DNA from: Limnohabitans sp. 2KL-51
GTDB taxonomy: Bacteria > Pseudomonadota > Gammaproteobacteria > Burkholderiales > Burkholderiaceae_C
NCBI RefSeq assembly: GCF_003063645.1
Contig: NZ_NESJ01000005.1
Span: 222,130 to 286,129, forward strand
DNA length: 64,000 nucleotides
Reading direction: 5' to 3'
The notes under the pieces were generated by a model that worked only from the letters and a program-made list of their open reading frames with translations, did not search any database and was not told the origin of the DNA. Positions 17,314-26,710 of this stretch are shown here, piece after piece. The translations under genes and the position numbers were made by a program. Every line of letters begins with the position of its first letter. Position 1 is the stretch's first letter.

Positions 17314-17709
17314 TCAGGGAACCAGGACCATGCCGCAATTTTTAACTGCACCGCGATCAAAAGTCATCGTTTGGAAGCAGCCCGCAGCAGCGGCTGATCT
17401 TTCGACCAAGCAGTCGGCAAAGTCACCCGAGGAATCCCGAAAAAGGCGCACCGCACGCCAGACCACTTCGACGTTTTCAATCACCAATTCTTTGGTTCTG
17501 AGCAGGGATTCCAGTGCATTCACCAATTGCGAGCGGCTCAAGTCGTAGCAAGACGACATCACCCAAACCAACTCAACGACCGACACCAGTGTGACAAAGC
17601 CCGGTTTATCCACGCTCAGGGCATCCAGCAAACGAACGGCTTGTGCTGATTGTTTGGCATCGTCTTGCATGATGTAGCGCACCATCACATTGTTGTCGAG
17701 CCCCATCAT
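17314..17709 (-). CDS. vapC: PIN-domain ribonuclease toxin (VapC-like)
   Basis: A protein of 131 residues with the PIN acidic residues D5 (GLDNN), E46 (SVVELVW), D96/D99 (SSGDFAD) and D118 (TFDRG). VapC toxins cleave tRNA or rRNA. The start overlaps the antitoxin stop by 4 nt (ATGATGGG), so it is translationally coupled. It is flanked by molybdenum hydroxylase genes and appears complete, with all catalytic residues kept. Confidence 0.88.
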   Translation of the reverse strand: MMGLDNNVMVRYIMQDDAKQSAQAVRLLDALSVDKPGFVTLVSVVELVWVMSSCYDLSRSQLVNALESLLRTKELVIENVEVVWRAVRLFRDSSGDFADCLVERSAAAAGCFQTMTFDRGAVKNCGMVLVP

Positions 17710-17948
17710 TTGGCAGAGACTCCTCGTGCGGCAATGGCAGCATTCATGTCTTGAATGGAGATGGATTTGCTGGGTTTTTTGAACATGCCCTTGAGTTCAC
17801 TCAAAGACCGCGTTGCGGCGATGAATTCATAGCGACCAGGTTCGATCTCTACAAATTCAACCCGATCCCCAGTGCCGACATGCAAGGCCGCACGAATCTG
17901 GGCCGGGATGGTGATTTGACCTTTACCGGTCACCGTGGCAGTTGTCAT
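17706..17948 (-). CDS. vapB: AbrB/SpoVT-type antitoxin (VapB-like)
   Basis: A protein of 80 residues starting MTTATVTGKGQITIPAQIR, the swapped-hairpin AbrB DNA-binding fold, with a C-terminal tail (MFKKPSKSISIQDMNAAIAARG) that would wrap the toxin. It should repress its own promoter and neutralise the PIN protein encoded directly downstream. A short AT-rich stretch (17949-17990) lies upstream and could hold the promoter and operator. Confidence 0.9.
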   Translation of the reverse strand: MTTATVTGKGQITIPAQIRAALHVGTGDRVEFVEIEPGRYEFIAATRSLSELKGMFKKPSKSISIQDMNAAIAARGVSAK

Positions 17949-17996
17949 GCAATAACTCCAAAATCCTTACTTTATTGTAAGGCGTCTTTCAGCGCC

Positions 17997-19001
17997 TCAA
18001 TTGACCAGCCCGCACACCGTCTTCGAGCCTTCCCAATTGCTGAGCGCTTGGCTCAGATCGGTGCCACGGCGCAAGGCGGTCATTTCGGCCACGATGCTCA
18101 TGGCGATTTCGGGGGGTGTCAAGGCGCCCAGGTTCAGGCCCACGGGGCCGTGTAATTGGCGAACTTCGGCTTCGCTCACATCAAAATCCAGCAAGCGCTT
18201 GCGGCGTTGCGCGTTGTTGTGTTGCGAGCCCAATGCACCCACATAAAACGCAGGGGTGCGCAGCGCCTCCATCAGCGCCAGGTCGTCCAGCTTGGGGTCG
18301 TGTGTCACCGCCACCACGGCACTGTTGTGGTCCAAGCGCATGGCCAGCACCAGGTCGTCGGGCATCTCTTTGGACAAGGTCACATCGCTCATGGCTTCCC
18401 AGCCCTCGTGGTATTCCACACGCGGCTCGCACACCGTGACCTGGTAGTCCAGCATCACGGCCATGGCGGCCAGATACCGGGACAACTGACCGCCGCCGAT
18501 GATGAGCAAACGCAGGCGCGGGCCGTGCACGGTGGTCAGGCTTTTGCCGTCAAACTGCAGCTTGTCGCCTTCGGTGGCAGCACCCATGCGCACCATGCCG
18601 GTAGCCATGTCCATGCGGCGCTCCACACGTTGGTGTTGTTCAATCAGCACCAGCAATTCGCGCAGTTGCGAATGGGCCGACAACGGCTCCAGCACCACCT
18701 GCACCGAGCCGCCGCAGGGCAGGCCAAAGCGGCGCACCTCTTCGGCCGTCTGACCATAGGTGGTGGTGTCGGGCAGGCGCAGGGCCAGCTCACCACCGGC
18801 CACGCGGCGGATCAAGTCGTCTTCGATGCAGCCGCCCGAGACCGATCCGGCCACCTGCCCATCGTCCCGGATGATCATGAGCGAGCCTGGGGGGCGCGGG
18901 GCCGAGCCCCAAGTGCGCACCACCGTGCCCATCACCACACGGTGGCCCCGGCTTTGCCAGTCCAGGGCGGTGCGGATCACGTCAATGTCGATGCTGTTCA
19001 T
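17997..19001 (-). CDS. XdhC/CoxI-family molybdenum hydroxylase maturation factor
   Basis: A protein of 334 residues. The N-terminal XdhC domain shows GTVVRTWGSAPRPPGS and GSVSGGCIEDDL. The C-terminal Rossmann domain starts LRLLIIGGGQLSRYL. XdhC proteins bind the molybdenum cofactor, aid its sulfuration, and insert it into the apo-hydroxylase. It lies beside a cytidylyltransferase-like gene and close to the molybdenum hydroxylase subunits, which it probably serves. The start overlaps the 3' end of the upstream gene by 20 nt. Confidence 0.92.
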   Translation of the reverse strand: MNSIDIDVIRTALDWQSRGHRVVMGTVVRTWGSAPRPPGSLMIIRDDGQVAGSVSGGCIEDDLIRRVAGGELALRLPDTTTYGQTAEEVRRFGLPCGGSVQVVLEPLSAHSQLRELLVLIEQHQRVERRMDMATGMVRMGAATEGDKLQFDGKSLTTVHGPRLRLLIIGGGQLSRYLAAMAVMLDYQVTVCEPRVEYHEGWEAMSDVTLSKEMPDDLVLAMRLDHNSAVVAVTHDPKLDDLALMEALRTPAFYVGALGSQHNNAQRRKRLLDFDVSEAEVRQLHGPVGLNLGALTPPEIAMSIVAEMTALRRGTDLSQALSNWEGSKTVCGLVN

Positions 19002-19695
19002 GCTTGTCGCTTGTTGAGAGGTTCAAATCGTGTGGCCAGCTCAGGCTTTGCCCAGTCAGCTGCTCCACCGCCAGGCGGTCTGATTCATTGTCCACATCCA
19101 GCCGGAAGAGGCTATGGGGGGTTTCCCAGCGGTACACGGCTTCGGGGTGGGCTTGCATCCATTGGCGTGCGCCCATTTCGTTGCTGCCCGCCAAAATTTG
19201 CGCCACCACCGCACCAGAGAAGACCACCGGGTTGCCGGGCAAGCCTTTTACGATCGGTTGCAAGAGTTGCGTGTCAGCCGGGCGCTGAGCAAAAGCCTGC
19301 AGCAATGCCAGCACCGCTGGCGCGTCGATCAACGGTTGGTCGGCCAGTGCCACCAGCACCACATCCAGATCGGGAGGCAAGGCCCGCAAACCGGTGCGCA
19401 ATGAGCTGACGTGGCCGTCATCGGGTTGCGGGTTGAGCACCGGTTGAGCGGCCCAGCGGGCCACAGCCCCGTCTTGCAGGATGCGCTCTGCGTGGTGCCC
19501 CAGCACCACCCCAATGGGGCTCACGCCCGCCAAGGTCAAGGCCTGCAATTGCCGCTCCAGCAAACTCACGCCGTTCAGTTGCAGCAGGCATTTGGGCCGG
19601 TGGCCCATGCGGCTGCCCGCGCCTGCGGCCAGCACTAAGCCGCCTGTGCGCGGTGCGGGCCCCGGTGTGGGCTGAACAAGCGGTGTCACGTTCAA
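18982..19695 (-). CDS. MobA-like NTP transferase (MocA-type molybdenum cofactor cytidylyltransferase)
   Basis: A protein of 237 residues with the nucleotidyltransferase motifs GLVLAAGAGSRMG and PKCLLQL, and the metal-site ALADQPLID. In the MocA group this enzyme joins CMP to molybdopterin, giving the MCD form used by aldehyde-oxidase-type enzymes. It is translated just upstream of, and overlapping, xdhC. Together the two would mature the hydroxylase encoded at 14470-17117. A different NTP-transferase role cannot be excluded by sequence alone. Confidence 0.87.
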   Translation of the reverse strand: MNVTPLVQPTPGPAPRTGGLVLAAGAGSRMGHRPKCLLQLNGVSLLERQLQALTLAGVSPIGVVLGHHAERILQDGAVARWAAQPVLNPQPDDGHVSSLRTGLRALPPDLDVVLVALADQPLIDAPAVLALLQAFAQRPADTQLLQPIVKGLPGNPVVFSGAVVAQILAGSNEMGARQWMQAHPEAVYRWETPHSLFRLDVDNESDRLAVEQLTGQSLSWPHDLNLSTSDKHEQHRH

Positions 19696-19850
19696 TCGGG
19701 CGCTCCATGCAGTTAATCACCGGTCATTGTGCCGGGGTCCTTCGGAGCTGCTGCCGCGTTGGCGTCACTTCTGTGAATGCCTGCCGTGGCCAGCCGATCC
19801 CAAACACGCTACAGTGTTTTTCTTTTGTGCCGACCCGAGGAGCCCCCAAC

Positions 19851-21332
19851 ATGAACGCCCCCCTGCACCGCGAAATGCCCGATGGCGCGCTCGACAGCGT
19901 CCGCGCCTTGAACGACGTCACCCAAGCTTGGGACAACACCATCGTGCCCGAGCTGAAAAAGTACATCGAAATCCCCGCCAAGTCGCCCGCGTTTGACGCC
20001 GACTGGGCCGCGCACGGCCACATCGAGTCGGTGCTGCGCCGCGCCGCGCAATGGGTCGAGGCGCAAAAGGTGGAAGGCCTCACGCTCGAGATCATCCAGC
20101 TGCCAGGCCGCACGCCGGTCATGTTTTTTGAAGTGGCCGCTACCCGCGCCGCCAGCGAGGGTTCGGGCCAGACGGTGCTGATGTACGGCCACCTGGACAA
20201 GCAGCCCGAGTTCAACGGCTGGCGCAACGATCTCGGCCCCTGGACCCCGGTGTACGAAGACGGCAAGCTCTATGGCCGTGGCGGCGCGGACGACGGTTAC
20301 GCGGCCTACGCCAGCATCGCCGCGGTGCAGGCGCTCAAAAGCCAAAACACACCTCACCCGCGCATCGTGGGTTTGATCGAGACCTGCGAAGAATCGGGCT
20401 CGTATGACCTGCTGCCTTATGTGGACGCGCTGCGCGCACGCATGGGCGATGTCGGCCTGGTGATTTGCCTGGACAGCGGCGCGGGCAACTACGACCAGCT
20501 GTGGCTCACCACCAGCCTGCGCGGCATGGCCAGCGGCACGCTCAAGGTGCAGGTGCTGACCGAAGGCATCCATTCGGGTGACGCCTCGGGCCTGGTGCCC
20601 TCAAGCTTTCGCATCATGCGCCAGGTGCTCGACCGCCTTGAAGACAGCGCCACCGGCCGCTTGCTGCCCGCCAGCTTCCACTGCGAAGTGCCCGCCGAGC
20701 GCCTCGCGCAAGCGCAAGCCACCGCCGCCATCCTGGGTGACGAGGTGTACAAACGCTTCCCTTGGGCGCACTACGATTGCGGTGGCTCCACCAGCTTTGC
20801 GCTGCCCACCACCACCGACCCGACGCAAGCCCTGCTCAACCGCACCTGGACACCCACGCTCAGCGTGACCGGTGCCGAAGGCTTTCCGGCGCTGAAAGAC
20901 GCGGGCAATGTGCTGCGGCCTTACACCGCCTTCAAGCTCAGCCTGCGCCTGCCACCCCTGGTGAATGCGGCACAAGCCGTGGCCGAGATGAAAGCCCTGC
21001 TGGAAGACAACGCGCCTTACCAAGCCAAGGTCACGTTTGAAAGTGGCGGCGGTGCCACCGGCTGGAACGCGCCCGACACCTCCCCTTGGTTCGAGCAAGC
21101 CCTCAACGCCTCCAGCCAGGCGCACTTTGGTGCAGGCGTGGGATACATCGGGCAAGGCGGCACCATCCCGCTCATGAACATGTTGAGCGCCGGTTTCCCC
21201 CAAGCGCAAATGATGGTCTGCGGTGTGCTTGGCCCCAAGAGCAACGCGCATGGACCGAACGAGTTTTTGCATGTGCCTTATGCCAAAAAGCTCACGGCGG
21301 CGGTGGCTGAAGTGATGGCGCGGATGCCTTGA
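19851..21332 (+). CDS. M20-family metallodipeptidase
   Basis: A protein of 493 residues. Metal ligands lie in YGHLDKQPEFNGW, GRGGADDGYA and ETCEESGSYD, and the sequence is most like M20 dipeptidases of the carnosinase-like group. The start at 19851 has GAGGAG 8-13 nt upstream; codons further upstream are open but lack support. It is divergent from the mocA-like gene. The stop overlaps the next gene's ATG (TGATG), so the two are co-translated. Confidence 0.9.
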   Translation: MNAPLHREMPDGALDSVRALNDVTQAWDNTIVPELKKYIEIPAKSPAFDADWAAHGHIESVLRRAAQWVEAQKVEGLTLEIIQLPGRTPVMFFEVAATRAASEGSGQTVLMYGHLDKQPEFNGWRNDLGPWTPVYEDGKLYGRGGADDGYAAYASIAAVQALKSQNTPHPRIVGLIETCEESGSYDLLPYVDALRARMGDVGLVICLDSGAGNYDQLWLTTSLRGMASGTLKVQVLTEGIHSGDASGLVPSSFRIMRQVLDRLEDSATGRLLPASFHCEVPAERLAQAQATAAILGDEVYKRFPWAHYDCGGSTSFALPTTTDPTQALLNRTWTPTLSVTGAEGFPALKDAGNVLRPYTAFKLSLRLPPLVNAAQAVAEMKALLEDNAPYQAKVTFESGGGATGWNAPDTSPWFEQALNASSQAHFGAGVGYIGQGGTIPLMNMLSAGFPQAQMMVCGVLGPKSNAHGPNEFLHVPYAKKLTAAVAEVMARMP

Positions 21333-22210
21333 TGAACCTCATTGCACGCCCCTCCTTGCCCCGACCCCAGGTGTCGGGCTTGCATGGCGAGGCGGGCGCA
21401 CTGGCGTTGTACGACTGGGCCATGCCTGCCAACAAGCCGCTGGGCACCGTGATCTTGGTGCATGGTCTGGGCGAACACGCCGGGCGCTACGGCGAGGTGG
21501 CGGCGCACTTGCACCAATGGGGTTTTGCTGTGAGGGCCTACGACCAGCAAGGCCACGGCCAATCCGAAGGCGCGCGCGGCGACATGCTGCGCCCCGGCAG
21601 CTTGCAAGCCGATTTGTGCCGGGTGATCGACGACACGCGCCAGCACCCGTCTTTGCAGGGCACACCCCTCATCTTGTTGGGCCACAGCATGGGCGGTTTG
21701 GTGGTGGCGCGCACGCTGGCCGAGGGCTTGCGCCCGGTCGATGCGGTGGTTTTGTCGTCGCCGGCGTTGGGCGCGTTCCCCAACTTTTTTCAGAAAATGC
21801 TGCTGGCCAGCCTGCCCCGCGTGCTGCCGCACCTGCGGGTGGACAACGGCCTGAAACCCGAGTTCGTGTCACGCGACCCCGACGTGGTGAAAGCCTACAA
21901 GGCCGACCCGCTGGTGCACCGCCGCATCAGCGCGGGACTGGCGGCCTGGATTCTGACGCAAGGGGCGCAAACACTGGCAGATGCAAGGCATTGGCAGGTG
22001 CCCACTTTGTTGCTCTACGCGGGGCAAGACCGATTGGTCAATGCGCAGGCCAGTGCCGACTTTGCGCGGGCCGCACCCGCCGCCGTGTTACAGGCCGAGT
22101 GCTTTGAGGCCATGTACCACGAGATCTTCAACGACCTCTACCGCGCTCAGGTGTTCACGGCGCTCAAGCGCTGGCTGCTGGCGCATTTTTCTGTGCGTCC
22201 CTCTGTTTGA
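21332..22210 (+). CDS. Alpha/beta hydrolase, monoacylglycerol lipase-like
   Basis: A protein of 292 residues. It has HGLGEHAGRY (oxyanion region), the nucleophile elbow GHSMGG, an acid in LLYAGQDRLV, and a late His in EAMYHEIFND. This is the serine-aminopeptidase S33/monoacylglycerol lipase type, acting on monoglycerides or lysophospholipids. It starts within the stop of the M20 gene (TGATG). Its last 47 nt overlap the convergent MFS gene, so both 3' ends share coding sequence. Confidence 0.9.
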   Translation: MNLIARPSLPRPQVSGLHGEAGALALYDWAMPANKPLGTVILVHGLGEHAGRYGEVAAHLHQWGFAVRAYDQQGHGQSEGARGDMLRPGSLQADLCRVIDDTRQHPSLQGTPLILLGHSMGGLVVARTLAEGLRPVDAVVLSSPALGAFPNFFQKMLLASLPRVLPHLRVDNGLKPEFVSRDPDVVKAYKADPLVHRRISAGLAAWILTQGAQTLADARHWQVPTLLLYAGQDRLVNAQASADFARAAPAAVLQAECFEAMYHEIFNDLYRAQVFTALKRWLLAHFSVRPSV

Positions 22211-23354
22211 GCACCATCCACACCAGCGCCACACCAGTCAACGCCACCGGGAACAGCGATCCGATGTTCAACCAGGCCCAGCCCTGTGTGGTGACCAAGG
22301 CACCTGAAGCGAACGAGGTCACGGCCATGGTGGCGAACACAAAGAAGTTGATGGCCGCCTGACCCCGGTCTTTTTCGGCGGGCGTCCAGGCCTTCATGGC
22401 CAGCGTGGTGCTGCCGGTGAACAAAAAGTTCCAGCCCAAGCCCAGCAAGAACAGCGAGATCAGGAACTGGTGCAACTCAACCCCGGTGAGCGCAACGGCG
22501 ATGCACACAAAGTTGATCACCACGCCCACCGCCATGATTTGCAGCGTGCCAAATTTTTTGATCAGGTGGCCTGTGAAAAAGCCCGGTGCAAACATGGCGA
22601 TCACATGCCACTCCAGCACCAGCGCCGCGTCATCAAAACTGAAGCCGCACACCTGCATGGCCAGCGGGGTGGCCGCCATCAGCAGGTTCATCACGCCATA
22701 GCTCAGGGCCGCAGCAGCTGCCGCCACAATGAAGACTGGCTGGCGCATGATCTCGCTCAAAGGGCGCCCCGCGCTGTCACCGGGCTTTTTGGCGGGCACT
22801 TCCGGGAATCGGATGAAGGCCATGCACACCATGGCCAAAATCGCCACGATGCCCAGCGCCATGTAAGCGCCCAAAAATGGCACTTCGTACAAAGTGCGGG
22901 TGCGCGAGGCCAGGTTGGGGCCCACGATGGCCCCGATCAAACCTCCAGCCAAAACCAAAGAAACCGCTTTTTCCTTGAAGCCATCCGCTGCCAGCTCGGC
23001 CGCGGCAAATCGGTACAGCTGGCCGTTGGCGCTGTAATAACCCGCAATGACCGTGGCCGCCACCAGCAACCAGAAGTTATGGCTCCAGGCGGCATAAGCG
23101 GCCAGCAGTGCCGAGAAAAAAGCCACGACCAGTCCCAGCTGAAACGACACCTTGCGCCCCCAGCGGGACTGGCTCTTGGCCACCAAGCCGGTCGACAGTG
23201 CCCCACCCACCACATAGCCCATGACGGGCAAAGTCGCCATCCAGCCCAGCGGGGCCATGGACAAACCCACTAGGCCATTGATGGCAATGAAGGTGACGTT
23301 GTTGGTGAAGAAAAGGCCCTGGCAGAGCGTGAGGAGGATGAGGTTAGGGTTCAT
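22164..23354 (-). CDS. Major facilitator superfamily transporter
   Basis: A protein of 396 residues with about 12 hydrophobic segments, from the ATG at 23354 (MNPNLILLTLCQGLFF). The central loop (RFPEVPAKKPGDSAGRPLSEI) divides two six-helix halves. Codons upstream of this start are open but read as non-membrane, arginine/proline-rich sequence. The substrate is unknown. The gene is divergent from prfC (157 nt between starts). Confidence 0.87.
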   Translation of the reverse strand: MNPNLILLTLCQGLFFTNNVTFIAINGLVGLSMAPLGWMATLPVMGYVVGGALSTGLVAKSQSRWGRKVSFQLGLVVAFFSALLAAYAAWSHNFWLLVAATVIAGYYSANGQLYRFAAAELAADGFKEKAVSLVLAGGLIGAIVGPNLASRTRTLYEVPFLGAYMALGIVAILAMVCMAFIRFPEVPAKKPGDSAGRPLSEIMRQPVFIVAAAAAALSYGVMNLLMAATPLAMQVCGFSFDDAALVLEWHVIAMFAPGFFTGHLIKKFGTLQIMAVGVVINFVCIAVALTGVELHQFLISLFLLGLGWNFLFTGSTTLAMKAWTPAEKDRGQAAINFFVFATMAVTSFASGALVTTQGWAWLNIGSLFPVALTGVALVWMVLKQRDAQKNAPAASA

Positions 23355-23511
23355 GCAGGGCAGTGTAGGCCTAAAGGGGCCTTGCGTCCCGCCCCTGCGA
23401 GACTGCCTCGGTGGTCTGGCATGGCCCGGTAAAATCGCCCCTTTGACCAGCCCGCACGGGGTTGGCCACCACGGGGGCTGTTTGGCCACCCGCACGACCT
23501 CAGGACCCCTT

Positions 23512-25140
23512 GTGACTTACGCCCACGAAACCCGGCGCCGCCGGACTTTTGCCATCATTTCCCACCCCGACGCGGGTAAAACCACACTCACCGAAAAGCT
23601 CTTGCTGTTCTCGGGCGCGATCCAGATCGCCGGTTCGGTCAAGGCCCGCAAGGCCTCGCGCCACGCCACCAGCGACTGGATGGAAATCGAAAAGCAGCGC
23701 GGCATCTCGGTGGCATCGTCCGTCATGCAAATGCTCTACCGCGACCACGTTATCAACTTGCTTGATACCCCCGGCCACAAAGACTTCAGTGAGGACACCT
23801 ACCGCGTGCTGACGGCCGTGGACTCGGCTCTGATGGTGATCGACGCGGCCAACGGTGTGGAAGCGCAAACCCGCCGCCTGATCGAGGTCTGCCGTCAGCG
23901 CAATACGCCCATCATCACCTTTGTGAACAAGATGGACCGCGAAGTGCGCGACCCGCTTGACATCCTCGACGAAGTCGAGCGCGAGCTGGGCATGCCCTGT
24001 GTGCCCATGACTTGGCCTGTGGGCCAGGGCAAGAGCTTCGGCGGCATCATCAACCTGCGCACAAAGGCCATGACCGTGTTCGACTCCGGCAGCGAACGCC
24101 TACCGCAAGACTTCGAAACCATCTCGCTCACCGAGCAGGCCCAACTGGCCGAGCGCTTTGGTTTGGAATGGCAAACCGCCATGGACAGCATGGAGCTGGC
24201 CACTGGCGCATCGCCCGCGTTTGATGAAGCGGCGTTCTTGGCGGGCAAACAAACCCCCGTGTTCTTCGGCTCCGGCGTGAACAACTTCGGTGTGATGGAA
24301 GTGCTCGACGCCTTGGTCGATTTGGCCCCCGCGCCAAAGCCCCGCACCAGCAATCTGCTGGTCAACAAGCAGCCCGTGGTCAAAGAAATCCAGCCCGAAG
24401 ACAGCGCGTTTTCGGGCGTGGTGTTCAAGGTGCAGGCCAACATGGACGCCAACCACCGCGACCGCATCGCGTTCGTGCGCATGGCGTCTGGAAAATACAC
24501 GCCCGGCATGAAGCTCAAGGTGCAGCGCACCGCCAAAGAACTGCGCCCCACCAGCGTGGTGACCTTTCTGAGCCAACGGCGCGAAGCGGTCGACGAAGCC
24601 TATGCGGGCGACATCATTGGCTTTACCACCCACGGCGGCGTGCAATTGGGCGACACCATCACCGATGGCGCGAATTTGCAATTCACCGGTCTGCCCTTTT
24701 TTGCACCCGAACTCTTCATGACCGTGATCCTGAAGAACCCGCTGCGCACCAAGCAATTGCAAACCGGCCTGGACCAACTCGGCGAAGAAGGCGCGATCCA
24801 GGTCTTCAAACCCGAAATCGGCGGCCCCATGCTGCTGGGCGCGGTGGGCCAACTGCAGTTTGAAGTGGTGCAACACCGCCTGAAGGCCGAATACGACTGC
24901 GACGTGCGACTGGAAGGCTGCCAGTACACCGGCGCCCGCTGGATCACCGCCGACACCCCGGCCGAGCTGCGCGAGTTCACCAACGCCTACCCGCAGCGCA
25001 TGTCGCTGGATGCGGCAGGCACCTTGGCGTATCTGTGCACCAGCCCTTACGACGTGCGCCTGGCGCAAGAGCGCTTCCCCAAAATCCACTTCCATCCGCT
25101 GCGCGAGCACGCGGGCTTGGCGCTCGGCTCGGCCGGCTGA
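23512..25140 (+). CDS. prfC: Peptide chain release factor 3
   Basis: A protein of 542 residues with a GTG start at 23512 (reads TYAHETRRRRTFAIISH) preceded by AGGA. The translation GTPase motifs are intact: G1 HPDAGKTTL, G3 DTPGHKDFSED, G4 NKMDRE. The switch region ISVASSVMQ is typical of RF3 rather than EF-G. RF3 recycles RF1/RF2 from the ribosome after termination. An open frame extends further upstream but has no RF3-like sequence. Confidence 0.96.
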   Translation: MTYAHETRRRRTFAIISHPDAGKTTLTEKLLLFSGAIQIAGSVKARKASRHATSDWMEIEKQRGISVASSVMQMLYRDHVINLLDTPGHKDFSEDTYRVLTAVDSALMVIDAANGVEAQTRRLIEVCRQRNTPIITFVNKMDREVRDPLDILDEVERELGMPCVPMTWPVGQGKSFGGIINLRTKAMTVFDSGSERLPQDFETISLTEQAQLAERFGLEWQTAMDSMELATGASPAFDEAAFLAGKQTPVFFGSGVNNFGVMEVLDALVDLAPAPKPRTSNLLVNKQPVVKEIQPEDSAFSGVVFKVQANMDANHRDRIAFVRMASGKYTPGMKLKVQRTAKELRPTSVVTFLSQRREAVDEAYAGDIIGFTTHGGVQLGDTITDGANLQFTGLPFFAPELFMTVILKNPLRTKQLQTGLDQLGEEGAIQVFKPEIGGPMLLGAVGQLQFEVVQHRLKAEYDCDVRLEGCQYTGARWITADTPAELREFTNAYPQRMSLDAAGTLAYLCTSPYDVRLAQERFPKIHFHPLREHAGLALGSAG

Positions 25141-25213
25141 TCTGCCATGGCGATCCAAGCCTTGGCGTGGGCCCACTGAAGATCAGGGATTTATGTTCGC
25201 CGAGGGAAGAGGG

Positions 25214-25245
25214 CCATGGACCCCGGGTCTTCGCCTGGGGTGACA
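25214..25245 (+). repeat. 32-nt dispersed hairpin repeat, copy 1
   Basis: Identical in all 32 positions and in orientation to 26772-26803. Within it ACCCCGGG pairs with CCTGGGGT (one G-T pair) around a 6-nt loop. It resembles the short GGACCCCGGGTC-type extragenic palindromes common in proteobacteria. It bounds the prfC-distal side of a 1.5-kb islet. Confidence 0.85.
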
Positions 25246-25304
25246 AGCTATTGATCCGACCCCATGAAGTTTGAATTGCCCCTGCCTTGTCAGACATGCG
25301 TTTT

Positions 25305-25393
25305 GTAGGAGCCCACCCTGTGGGCGATGGTTTGCAGGGCGATGCTGTTGTGGGAATTTTCCACGCCCATCGCCCACAGGGGTGGGGACCTAC
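25305..25393. repeat. REP-like inverted pair, second copy (imperfect)
   Basis: The arm 25305-25330 differs from the ltnD-otnK copy at one position. The opposite arm 25367-25393 pairs with it apart from one extra G and a short mismatch. The spacer is 36 nt against 22 nt in copy 1. Arm sequences are conserved and spacers vary, as expected for mobile REP/BIME units rather than one-off terminators. Confidence 0.82.
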
Positions 25394-25471
25394 CCCTCAA
25401 GCTGCCGCACGTCGATGGACGGAGCCAGTCAGCGACTCAGGGCGACACAGCACTGCAAGAACAGCCATCGG

Positions 25472-26701
25472 TCATTCCACCATCCAAATTTGGGAGCCCA
25501 AAGAAAATGAGGTTTTTCCGGGTTGGCGTGGGTCCTGAAGAACTTGTTTGGTGTGATAAATCACCTGCGTACCCGGCGTGTGTTGGAACGTTCCCCGATA
25601 AGTCCGTCCGTCCGGATCGACCCCCGTCCAAGTCTGGTTAAAAGTGGCCACATTGCACTTGGGCAGGCATTGAAGAAATGGGTCGGAGGGCTCTTCCGCG
25701 CGCAAAGCGGCAATGCTGTGAAACTCGTACACCGAAGGGCCATTGCGGCAAAAATTGGGGTCAGCCGCATTGCTGTCGGTGATCGTGCTGTCTGATCCCG
25801 TGAATGTCAGCGTCGTGGCATTTATTTGAAGGACATAGCTGGCTCTGAACTCTTTGTTGCTGCACTCGCTGGATGAACCGGAAACACGAATCGTCTTACC
25901 CGTGAAATCCAGCACCGCCAAACTGACCAGGCTCATGCCTGCATGGGTTTCGGTGGCCAGTTGACCTGCGGAACTGGTTTTGATGATTTGCCCCACATAA
26001 ACACCCTCAGTCGTCACGCGCAAGCGCGGGGCCACAAAAGTGCCCGCGCTCAGATCGGTGCAGCGGTAACTGCCTCGCGCACTCACCGCCTCTGACTGAG
26101 GGACATAAGTGCCCTCAAAAACACAGCTGCCAGTGGTGATTTCACGAGTCAGCTTGAATTTGCCGCTGCCCAACGAAAAATTGAAATTGGCCGGAATGCC
26201 ACTCGAGGTATTGATGCCGTAGACCATGCCGTCAAAGTCTTTGTTCAAGCTTGGCGCGTTGTCCACGAAGCTGAACCGTTGCAAATCGATGGCGCCGGTT
26301 TTGCCTTCAAAAGCGTATTCAAACCGGGCCACATGGGGGTCATTGGCCGAAAACACCATGACCGCATTGCCCACGGCCGCCGACTGGACCCGGGACGCAT
26401 CGTAATTGGCAGACGGTGCAGGCCCGGTGTTGCGATACAGGGCACCGCTCAGTCGGTTGTTTTGAATCTCACCCGAGAAAGTCAAAAAAGTCGGTTGGCC
26501 ACTGTCCGCATAAAAATACCAGGCCCCAAACACCGTGTTGCCGACCTGGCTCAAATTAAAGCCCATGCCGCTTTGCGAGGCGTTCCACCAGATGTCCTTG
26601 TAGTCGCCCGCCACCGCAAAGGGCAGATGGGCCACCAGTCCCAGCAAAGACAAAACTGAACCGATGAAAGCTTTCCGGAGGAGGGTGATGAAGAGTGTCA
26701 T
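25472..26701 (-). CDS. Secreted protein of unknown function with WWN..QSGMGFNL motif
   Basis: A protein of 409 residues with a signal peptide (LLRKAFIGSVLSLLGLVAHL, ending near AVAGD). The mature start has the pattern D-x-WWNASQSGMGFNLSQ followed by GAWYFYADSGQPTFL. This recurs in many exported proteobacterial proteins, but I know no named function for it. Six cysteines are scattered through the rest, which is beta-rich. It lies between two exact 32-nt repeats, pointing away from the secretion operon. Export by the neighbouring type II system is possible but unproven. Confidence 0.7.
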   Translation of the reverse strand: MTLFITLLRKAFIGSVLSLLGLVAHLPFAVAGDYKDIWWNASQSGMGFNLSQVGNTVFGAWYFYADSGQPTFLTFSGEIQNNRLSGALYRNTGPAPSANYDASRVQSAAVGNAVMVFSANDPHVARFEYAFEGKTGAIDLQRFSFVDNAPSLNKDFDGMVYGINTSSGIPANFNFSLGSGKFKLTREITTGSCVFEGTYVPQSEAVSARGSYRCTDLSAGTFVAPRLRVTTEGVYVGQIIKTSSAGQLATETHAGMSLVSLAVLDFTGKTIRVSGSSSECSNKEFRASYVLQINATTLTFTGSDSTITDSNAADPNFCRNGPSVYEFHSIAALRAEEPSDPFLQCLPKCNVATFNQTWTGVDPDGRTYRGTFQHTPGTQVIYHTKQVLQDPRQPGKTSFSLGSQIWMVE

Positions 26702-26710
26702 TTTTGGGGT

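Larger units (their letters stand above)
25141..25471. other. Intergenic region between prfC and the secreted-protein gene, containing two repeat families
   Basis: No gene is supported in these 331 nt. They contain one copy of a 32-nt hairpin repeat (25214-25245) and a REP-like inverted pair (25305-25393). Both flanking genes end here, since they converge, so no promoter is needed. The remaining sequence shows no clear terminator. Confidence 0.8.
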
